Assembly: GCA_030610915.1 (NCBI GenBank)
Contig: JAUWQS010000130.1
Span: forward strand, 1 to 5,576
Direction: 5' to 3'
DNA length: 5,576 nucleotides
Source: Pseudomonadota bacterium
GTDB taxonomy: Bacteria; Desulfobacterota; Syntrophia; Syntrophales; JADFWA01
Part shown: one piece after another, positions 1 to 4,488 of the stretch
Numbering within the stretch: position 1 is the first letter of the stretch
Layout: each line of letters starts with the position of its first letter
The notes under the pieces: generated by a model
Databases searched by the model: none
Told to the model about the DNA's origin: nothing
What the model saw: the letters and a program-made list of their open reading frames with translations, nothing else
Position numbers and translations under genes: made by a program

Positions 1-101
1 CAACCCACTAAAAAGGAGATTCCCACCACAGTTAATACCCAAAAAAAATCTTTTATGACAACTCTTTTCTCTTTCATTGGTCCCTTAAAAGAAAGCATTC
101 C

Positions 102-120
102 GGAGGGCATAAAGCCCTCC
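102..120. repeat. Hairpin GGAGGGC-ATAAA-GCCCTCC
   Basis: A perfect 7-bp stem with a 5-nt ATAAA loop is followed by TCTAC. On the minus strand the hairpin is followed by GGAATGCTTTCTTTT, so a weak terminator role for right-to-left transcription is conceivable, but the T-rich part starts about 7 nt too late for a classic one. The sequence resembles 4264-4281. Confidence 0.6.
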
Positions 121-151
121 TCTACATTTATTCGAGAAAAACTTGCAGGAA

Positions 152-166
152 CGGGGTTTATCCCCG
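152..166. repeat. Hairpin CGGGG-TTTAT-CCCCG
   Basis: A perfect 5-bp GC stem closes a 5-nt loop. Read on the minus strand the loop is ATAAA, the same as in the hairpin at 102-120, suggesting related units in opposite orientation. No T-run follows on either strand. Confidence 0.5.
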
Positions 167-280
167 CCCGAAGTCCGAAGTTATCGTGATATACTGTAAT
201 CGGCCATAATTTGAGATCTTTCCGTCGTATTCTTTCACCACAAGGCACACGAAAAACCGATCTTTGATTCCGATCTTCAT
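158..280 (-). CDS. Doubtful 40-codon ORF
   Basis: ATG at 278-280 opens a 40-residue frame starting MKIGIKDRFF and ending TSDFGRG, stopping at TAA 158-160. The same frame is open upstream to 367 without another good start. AAAGGG lies only one base before the ATG, too close for normal initiation, and the stop falls in the loop of the hairpin at 152-166. The amino-acid composition looks protein-like (alternating hydrophobic and charged residues), so a decayed gene fragment or a repeat-borne frame are both possible. I do not recognise a family. Confidence 0.15.
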   Translation of the reverse strand: MKIGIKDRFFVCLVVKEYDGKISNYGRLQYITITSDFGRG

Positions 281-345
281 GCCCTTTAATGAATGGCGTG
301 TAGCGGAGACCTTTAGTCCCTTAGTTGTGAAATTCGTGCAAAAAT

Positions 346-368
346 GGCAAAAGAATTTGGTAACGGTT
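346..368 (+). repeat. Repeat with diverged inverted copy at 4446-4468
   Basis: GGCAAAAGAATTT followed by GGTAACGGTT matches the minus strand of 4446-4468 at 19 of 23 positions. It runs directly into the degenerate ACGGTTCA repeats. Confidence 0.4.
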
Positions 369-400
369 CAACGTTCACGGTTCAACGGTTCAGCGGTTAA
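363..400. repeat. Degenerate ACGGTTCA repeats
   Basis: The octamer ACGGTTCA occurs at 363-370, 377-384 and 385-392, followed by the variant GCGGTTAA (393-400) and interrupted by ACGTTC. Together with the heptamer array it forms about 75 bp of simple-repeat DNA just downstream of the operon. Confidence 0.7.
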
Positions 401-410
401 AAGCTGTCAA

Positions 411-438
411 CACTGAACACTGAACACTGAACACTGAA
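411..438. repeat. Tandem heptamer CACTGAA x4
   Basis: Four perfect head-to-tail copies of CACTGAA occupy 28 bp, only 11 bp from the stop codon of the molybdenum subunit. On the transcribed minus strand it reads TTCAGTG repeated. Such short perfect arrays can change copy number by slippage. A role is not evident; it does not fold into a terminator. Confidence 0.85.
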
Positions 439-449
439 CTTGGGTCTTT

Positions 450-2669
450 CTATACCTTGGTTACAGTTATAATGGTATCCATCCAGGCCTGTCCCCCGCC
501 TACCGGATCCATTGTCAGAGAAATGATGGAATTAGGATTCACACCATTGCCTTTTTTCCCCCACCAGAGCAAGCTGGTGTCTGGATCCTTGCTTTTCACT
601 TTCTTTGCCCTCGCTATATTGCCATACCCTTCATGGCCAAGTCCTGACGCAATAGCCACTACCTCGGGGTTGATCCCTTCCCTGAGTTGCGCCTTGCTCG
701 TTATTGATCCCTTCGATGATGTTATCTTAATTAGGTCACCATCTTTGATCCCCCTTGCCCTGGCTGTCTCCGGGTTAATCCATAAAGGATTGGTATGGGA
801 TATCTCTGAGAGCCACTTGGCATTTGGGGCGCCTGGAGTATTGACATTCAATTTGTATTTAACAAGAATCAGTTCCTCTCTCTTGAGATCACGATGAGAA
901 GGAACAGGCCGATAAATTGGAAGGGGAGAATTGCCCTTTGACATCATGGTTCCTGAGTAGATCTCAAACTTGCCTGATGGAGTATTAAATCCTCTCTTCT
1001 TGTATGATTGATAAACAGGCCTCGACCCTGGATCAAACCACACACCCTTGGTCTTGAGATACTCCAATCCCCCTGCAAGCTTTAATCCTCCCGGAACAGC
1101 AGTCTTGATATATTCTTCAGCAGTGGAAAAGTTAAAGGACAAATCCATTTCTCCACCAATCCTTTTTGCCAGTCGAATACAGATATCACCGATTTCCCGA
1201 GATTCTCCCAGGGGTTTGACAACAGGCTGCTGAATCCCAAGATATGGTATCAGTTCATATGACGGCTCTGATCCCAATGCCCAGCTTTCAAGATATGTGG
1301 CACATGGAAGAAAGAGATCGGCCAGTGCCCCTGTTTCGCTCATATGAGTATCAATAACAACAAGATAGGGAATTACATCCTCATTGGTCAATTGTTCTTT
1401 AATATAAGTATCTTCAGGATCCATGTAAGCAGGGTTGGCAAGATAGGAGATGTAAATATCAGCCTTTCCCCCTTCCTCTCTGAGCAGAGAGGTCAGTGAG
1501 GCTTGTTTCCCTGACTCCGAGGGCTTTTCTTCCTGTTGATAAGACCTTGGAAGACAGTATCCTCCCTTAACATCTATGTTTCCTGTAATTGCATTGAGAA
1601 GAAGAATACACCTTTCATTGTAAGCGCCATTATAGTGGGAGGTTACTCCACTGCCGGAAATGGTGGTGGCAGGCTTCATGGTTGCAAATTCCACTGCTAT
1701 TCTTTCAATATCGGAGGCGCTGACGCCGCTTTCCCTCTGCGCTAATTCAGGTGTATACTGCGAAAGCCACCGGGCAAGTCTACCTGTTGGATAGTTGGTC
1801 CACCTGCCTAAAAAATCGCCATCATAAAGCCCCCTTTTCATAATAACATTGGCCATGGACAGAGCAACAATGCCATCGGTGCCCGGTCTTAGCGGGAACC
1901 ACTCATCACTTTTTCCCGCAGTGTTGCTTAGCCTGGGATCGAAGGTAATTAGCTTGGCCCGACTTTCAGCTCTCCCCTCAACTATCCTTTGAGCAAGATT
2001 GATATAAGAGGAGTGCGACTCATAAGGATTCGCTCCAAAATTGAGGATGTATCTGCTATGGGCAACATCACTTATTCCTGTTCCTTTACCCCAGGTAAAC
2101 TCGTGAGCGATGGTTCTGTTTGAACTATCCGACACAGAATGGTCGATTATCGAGGGATCCCCAAAGGCCTTCAAAAATCTGCCGGTTAAATCTCTCTCCC
2201 CCAAGGCTCCCTTTTCAAAGATAAACCCCTGGTGACTTCCCTTCTTTTTCACGGTTCTAAGTTTACCGGCCACTTCACTGAGCGCTTCATCCCAGCCGAT
2301 TCTCTCCCATTTCCCTTCACCCCTGGCGCCTGCCCTTCTCATTGGATACAGCACCCTATCCGGATCATAGAGAAGATTTATCCCGGACAGTCCCTTGGCG
2401 CATATCTTTCCCTGATTATTGGGATGCAGAGGGTTCCCTTGAATTCCAACCAGTTTGCCATCTTCTACAAAACCTAATATACCACAACCGGCTCCGCACT
2501 GCCTGCAGATGGTGGGTATACTCCTGCGTAATCGCCCTGTGGTCCTGGAAACATTTTTATTAAACGGCTCCAGGGCATGCAACAACGGACCAAATTGAGA
2601 CTCAAGAGCAAAAGCAGCCGCTCCGGATATCCCTACCTCCAAGAATTTTCGACGGGTAAACTTAATCAA
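450..2669 (-). CDS. Psr/Phs-like molybdopterin oxidoreductase, catalytic subunit, Tat-exported
   Basis: This catalytic subunit of a DMSO-reductase-superfamily enzyme is about 739 residues, close to PsrA/PhsA and shorter than TtrA or ArrA. A twin-arginine signal TRRKFL (5-10) with a following Gly/Ala-rich hydrophobic stretch predicts export. The N-terminal [4Fe-4S] motif is C55-C58-C62-C90 followed by AKG. The main Mo-bis-MGD domain spans about 105-505 and the C-terminal dinucleotide-binding domain about 600-735, ending in DPVGGGQAWMDT. The usual metal-ligand segment reads DHSVSDSSNRT (176-186): Ser180 occupies the place where PsrA-like enzymes carry Cys, and there is no Cys at all between 90 and 354. 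Ser or Asp181 ligation is possible. Numbering is from the TTG at 2669, chosen for its 7-nt spacing to AAGGGG; TTG at 2675 would add two residues. It is last of the three-gene unit, 13 nt after the NrfD stop. Polysulfide, thiosulfate or another oxyanion are candidate substrates; none is proven. Confidence 0.95.
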   Translation of the reverse strand: MIKFTRRKFLEVGISGAAAFALESQFGPLLHALEPFNKNVSRTTGRLRRSIPTICRQCGAGCGILGFVEDGKLVGIQGNPLHPNNQGKICAKGLSGINLLYDPDRVLYPMRRAGARGEGKWERIGWDEALSEVAGKLRTVKKKGSHQGFIFEKGALGERDLTGRFLKAFGDPSIIDHSVSDSSNRTIAHEFTWGKGTGISDVAHSRYILNFGANPYESHSSYINLAQRIVEGRAESRAKLITFDPRLSNTAGKSDEWFPLRPGTDGIVALSMANVIMKRGLYDGDFLGRWTNYPTGRLARWLSQYTPELAQRESGVSASDIERIAVEFATMKPATTISGSGVTSHYNGAYNERCILLLNAITGNIDVKGGYCLPRSYQQEEKPSESGKQASLTSLLREEGGKADIYISYLANPAYMDPEDTYIKEQLTNEDVIPYLVVIDTHMSETGALADLFLPCATYLESWALGSEPSYELIPYLGIQQPVVKPLGESREIGDICIRLAKRIGGEMDLSFNFSTAEEYIKTAVPGGLKLAGGLEYLKTKGVWFDPGSRPVYQSYKKRGFNTPSGKFEIYSGTMMSKGNSPLPIYRPVPSHRDLKREELILVKYKLNVNTPGAPNAKWLSEISHTNPLWINPETARARGIKDGDLIKITSSKGSITSKAQLREGINPEVVAIASGLGHEGYGNIARAKKVKSKDPDTSLLWWGKKGNGVNPNSIISLTMDPVGGGQAWMDTIITVTKV

Positions 2670-2676
2670 TGTCAAT

Positions 2677-2682
2677 CCCCTT
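2677..2682 (-). promoter_or_regulatory. Ribosome binding site AAGGGG deciding the TTG start of the molybdenum subunit
   Basis: On the minus strand the sequence reads TAG A AGGGGA TTG ACA TTG. The AAGGGG is only 1 nt from the first TTG (2675) but 7 nt from the second (2669), so the second is the better start. The difference is two residues. Confidence 0.5.
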
Positions 2683-3579
2683 CTATATCAAAGGAATATA
2701 TTCTCCACCAACGACAACATTAAACCTCATGGCAAGTATGCATACAAATGCCAATACCGACACCGCAATCACTGCGGGAACAGTGCGAAAACGGGGAACC
2801 ATAAATACAATAAGCGGTATAATCTTCCCTAAAAGAATCTCTATCACCAGGAAAGACACGGCAAATTTCCCGGTCAGCAGAAGCGTGGTTGCGTCAATAG
2901 CTCCTTGATGGGATACCAGATGGGTGGCCTCTTCGCATAAGACCAGAAATAGATCAAAGACTATCACCCATCCCAGAATTTTTGCCAGATCAAATAGCAG
3001 TTCAGGATTAACCTTTCTTGCCGGAGAAAAATATTTATCCTTGATTGCGCAGACAAGAATCATTAAGGCTATACCGGAAACCATCGCCGAGACCAAAAAG
3101 AGCAGTGGCATGATCGAGCTGTTCCACAGTGGCCTTGCCTTGCCGAATGAAAGGATAAATCCCGTATAACCATGAACACAAATCGCAAGAGGTATCCCGA
3201 TCAGGCCAAATATCCTGGTCAGTTTTGCCCTTCCTGTAAACATAAAATAACCATAGACAATGCAATTTAGCGGGTAAAGCGTCAGCAGGTAACCACCCCA
3301 TGATATAGGCGAGGTAGCATTTATCCAGAAAAAGAGGTGCCAGGACCGGAGCGGTTTTCCAACATGCAATAAAAGAAACATCGGAGCGGCCATCAAAAGC
3401 AGGGTAGCCAGAATAACACCCGGTTTCCCGAGAGGACGGTATCTTTCCACTCCAAATCCATAACCGAGGGTAGAAAGGATAAAAGACCCGGCGCTCAGCC
3501 CGGTTAGATAAAAATAACAGGCGATCATGTAACCAAAGGTCTCGCCGTTACTTACATTATAAAGCAGATTTGCTTCCAA
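2683..3579 (-). CDS. NrfD/PsrC-type integral membrane subunit
   Basis: This 298-residue polytopic protein is the membrane anchor and probable quinone-reacting subunit of the CISM complex. About eight membrane segments can be drawn: 15-42, 53-74, 91-115, 121-145, 155-180, 197-218, 232-258 and 268-286. Family hallmarks are GLSAGSF near the first segment, HVGKPLRSWH followed by TSPISWG (72-95), HGYTGFIL and KARPLWNSS (136-155), and the C-terminal RFNVVVGGEYIP. No haem-binding pattern is seen, so electrons probably come from or go to menaquinone. The start is TTG at 3579 because a strong GAGAGGAG sits 7 nt before it and the N-terminus then reads MEANLLYN, as expected for PsrC-like proteins; a longer form from 3621 or 3624 would overlap the ferredoxin gene by about 40 nt. 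It follows that gene by 4 nt and precedes the molybdenum gene by 13 nt, indicating one transcript. Confidence 0.93.
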   Translation of the reverse strand: MEANLLYNVSNGETFGYMIACYFYLTGLSAGSFILSTLGYGFGVERYRPLGKPGVILATLLLMAAPMFLLLHVGKPLRSWHLFFWINATSPISWGGYLLTLYPLNCIVYGYFMFTGRAKLTRIFGLIGIPLAICVHGYTGFILSFGKARPLWNSSIMPLLFLVSAMVSGIALMILVCAIKDKYFSPARKVNPELLFDLAKILGWVIVFDLFLVLCEEATHLVSHQGAIDATTLLLTGKFAVSFLVIEILLGKIIPLIVFMVPRFRTVPAVIAVSVLAFVCILAMRFNVVVGGEYIPLI

Positions 3580-3583
3580 TGGA

Positions 3584-4168
3584 TCACTCCTCTCTTTCCA
3601 CCTTTTCCACCGCCTCTTCATCAAGGCCTATATAATAGACTTGAGGATTGGTCCCCATATCGGGTTTAATCCTCGCTACAGGACTGTTCGCTATAAGTTT
3701 TGCAATCTGACTTTCGGGGTCATTCAGGTCGCCAAAAATTCTGGCTTTTGCGGGACAGGCTTCGACACATGCAGGCTGCAGACCTGCGTCCACCCGGTGT
3801 AAGCAGAAATCACACTTTTGCACAATATTAAGCAGGGGATTAACATACCTTACCCCATAGGGGCAGGAAGCCATACAATATCTACAACCGATACAGCGAT
3901 GCGGGTCCACAAAGACAATGCCGTCATCACGTTTTATAGAAGCCAAAACCGGACAGACGGTCACGCAGATAGGGTTTTCACAGTTATTACACAAAAGCGG
4001 CAAAAAGGACTTGGATACATTTGGGTATTTTCCCTTCTCGATCTGTTTTACCCAGGACCTCCATGACCCGAGAGGAACGCCATTCTCCATCTTGCAGGCA
4101 ACCTGACAACTGTAACACCCGATACAGCGATTAAGATCTATCAACATTGCATATCTGACTTTATTCAA
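3584..4168 (-). CDS. PsrB/PhsB/DmsB-type four-cluster ferredoxin subunit of a CISM complex
   Basis: This 194-residue electron-transfer subunit would carry electrons between the membrane subunit and the molybdenum subunit. Sixteen cysteines are arranged for four [4Fe-4S] clusters: C15-C18-C21-C25, C60-C63-C68-C72, C92-C95-C98-C102 and C119-C122-C134-C138. All four sets are intact, including the last, unlike NarH/DmsB variants that replace one Cys. The C-terminal NPQVYYIGL stretch is typical of PsrB-like proteins. The chosen start is TTG, backed by GAGAGG 8 nt upstream; homologues as I know them usually begin with a few residues before the YAMxIDxxRCIGC motif, which also favours it over the internal ATG. 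There is no signal peptide; such subunits usually travel with the Tat-exported catalytic subunit. It is first of three tightly packed genes, and 4 nt separate its TGA from the NrfD start. Assignment to the family is firm, the substrate is not. Confidence 0.95.
   Translation of the reverse strand: MNKVRYAMLIDLNRCIGCYSCQVACKMENGVPLGSWRSWVKQIEKGKYPNVSKSFLPLLCNNCENPICVTVCPVLASIKRDDGIVFVDPHRCIGCRYCMASCPYGVRYVNPLLNIVQKCDFCLHRVDAGLQPACVEACPAKARIFGDLNDPESQIAKLIANSPVARIKPDMGTNPQVYYIGLDEEAVEKVEREE
3587..3594 (-). promoter_or_regulatory. Ribosome binding site GAGAGGAG deciding the TTG start of the NrfD gene
   Basis: On the minus strand GAGAGGAG, inside the last codons of the ferredoxin gene, is followed by 7 nt (containing that gene's TGA) and then TTG at 3577-3579. 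The longer possible starts (ATG 3619-3621, TTG 3622-3624) lack a comparable site and would add a basic 15-residue extension. Confidence 0.65.
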
Positions 4169-4176
4169 ACCGGCGA

Positions 4177-4182
4177 CCTCTC
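4177..4182 (-). promoter_or_regulatory. Ribosome binding site GAGAGG deciding the TTG start of the ferredoxin gene
   Basis: On the minus strand GAGAGG is followed by 8 nt and then TTG (4166-4168). The next in-frame ATG (4145-4147) has no Shine-Dalgarno before it, so the TTG start is preferred. Confidence 0.6.
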
Positions 4183-4216
4183 ATAAATCTCAATACAAAA
4201 CTGTCATATCTCAATA
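4178..4216 (-). promoter_or_regulatory. Direct repeat upstream of CISM operon (possible operator/promoter region)
   Basis: On the plus strand CTCTCATAAATCTCAATA (4178-4195) is repeated as CTGTCATATCTCAATA (4201-4216). The copies start 23 nt apart and differ by a 2-nt indel and one base. The copy nearer the gene overlaps the Shine-Dalgarno of the ferredoxin subunit. Two same-direction half-sites about two helical turns apart would suit a dimeric regulator. No confident -35/-10 pair could be assigned, so the regulatory role is inference. Confidence 0.3.
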
Positions 4217-4226
4217 AGTTCGGGTG

Positions 4227-4247
4227 GCCCTTCGACAAGCTCAGGGC
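4227..4247. repeat. Palindromic repeat GCCCT-N11-AGGGC
   Basis: Perfect 5-bp arms, GCCCT and AGGGC, flank an 11-nt centre TCGACAAGCTC. From memory, the core CCTTCGACAAGCTCAGG recurs as a dispersed intergenic repeat in many uncultured bacterial genomes; I could not check this here. No coding frame explains it. Confidence 0.55.
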
Positions 4248-4263
4248 ACGCCGTACCCTTCGT

Positions 4264-4281
4264 GGGAGGTTAAAGCCTCCC
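4264..4281. repeat. Palindrome GGGAGG-TTAAAG-CCTCCC
   Basis: Six perfect base pairs enclose a TTAAAG loop (a T-G wobble can extend the stem), followed by CCTACC. It resembles the hairpin at 102-120 in stem composition, TAAA-type loop and the CTAC that follows. The two are probably members of one dispersed palindromic family. Confidence 0.55.
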
Positions 4282-4366
4282 CTACCCTATAACCCGGACA
4301 AGCCGGAACCAAGAAATGGTTCAAAGTTGACCGTTTTTTAGCCCCTGAACCTGAGTAGTTACGCAC

Positions 4367-4384
4367 GGACAAACAAGTTTGTCC
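4367..4384. repeat. Perfect palindrome GGACAAAC-AA-GTTTGTCC
   Basis: Two perfectly complementary 8-nt arms are separated by AA; as RNA this would fold as a 7-bp stem with a CAAG loop. It lies 16 nt from the next palindrome (4401-4425) and is joined to it by ATGCCACCCGCATCGT. This tight spacing suggests the two belong to one compound repetitive element. Confidence 0.6.
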
Positions 4385-4400
4385 ATGCCACCCGCATCGT

Positions 4401-4425
4401 AGCTCGTAGCCACCGGCTATGAGCT
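4401..4425. repeat. 11-bp-stem palindrome
   Basis: AGCTCGTAGCC and GGCTATGAGCT form an 11-bp stem with one G-T wobble around a 3-nt ACC loop. On the plus strand it is followed by GTTTT, which looks terminator-like, but no plus-strand gene precedes it. On the minus strand, the direction of transcription here, no T-run follows. It is best described as a palindromic repeat unit; folding of the RNA could still affect stability of the upstream gene's 3' end. Confidence 0.6.
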
Positions 4426-4445
4426 GTTTTATCTCCTCTGCGGTA

Positions 4446-4468
4446 AATTGTTCCTAAATTCTTTTGCC
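4446..4468 (-). repeat. Diverged inverted copy of the 346-368 repeat
   Basis: Read on the minus strand, this begins GGCAAAAGAATTT and continues AGGAACAATT. It matches the plus-strand sequence at 346-368 at 19 of 23 positions, with the first 13 identical. The two copies lie in the two non-coding regions flanking the CISM genes and point in opposite directions. Chance similarity of an A-rich word cannot be excluded. Confidence 0.4.
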
Positions 4469-4488
4469 GTTCGACTGAGCGTTCGCCC

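Larger units (their letters stand above)
1..449. other. Non-coding region downstream of the CISM operon
   Basis: No convincing gene lies in the first 449 bases. The stretch contains two GC-stem hairpins (102-120, 152-166), a sequence with a diverged copy at 4446-4468, degenerate ACGGTTCA repeats (363-400), a perfect four-copy heptamer array (411-438) and one doubtful 40-codon frame (158-280, minus). No strong intrinsic terminator is visible just after the CISM stop at 450. Confidence 0.65.
4169..4488. other. 320-bp non-coding stretch packed with palindromes
   Basis: No gene is supported between the flavin/ferredoxin gene and the ferredoxin subunit gene. The stretch holds a direct repeat beside the downstream start (4178-4216), four separate palindromes (4227-4247, 4264-4281, 4367-4384, 4401-4425) and a diverged inverted copy (4446-4468) of a sequence also found at 346-368. 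Its length and repeat content suggest that the CISM genes are transcribed separately from the upstream pair, or that repeats have inserted into a once-continuous operon. I see no clear intrinsic terminator for the minus-strand gene that ends at 4489. Confidence 0.7.

Noticed and set aside
1..189. Plus-strand frame open from the left edge to TGA 187-189, possible 3' end of a convergent gene
   Set aside because: It runs straight through both hairpins and has low-information sequence; 60 open codons in one of six frames is not strong evidence.
363..438. CRISPR-like array
   Set aside because: The units are 7-8 bp and contiguous with no unique spacers of CRISPR length, and no cas genes are present.
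457..897. Plus-strand 146-codon ORF
   Set aside because: It is antisense to the C-terminal domain of the molybdenum subunit, whose family motifs are clear; the plus-strand translation is not protein-like.
3580..3624. Longer NrfD start at TTG 3624 or ATG 3621
   Set aside because: It would add a basic extension lying wholly within the ferredoxin gene, while a strong Shine-Dalgarno points to TTG 3579 and the shorter N-terminus fits the family.
4318..4338. Possible plus-strand terminator, GGTTCAAAGTTGACC followed by a T-run
   Set aside because: The stem needs a bulge and is weak, and there is no upstream plus-strand gene.
4401..4430. Intrinsic terminator on the plus strand (stem plus GTTTT)
   Set aside because: No plus-strand gene precedes it and the T-run is short. 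On the transcribed strand there is no T-run after the stem.
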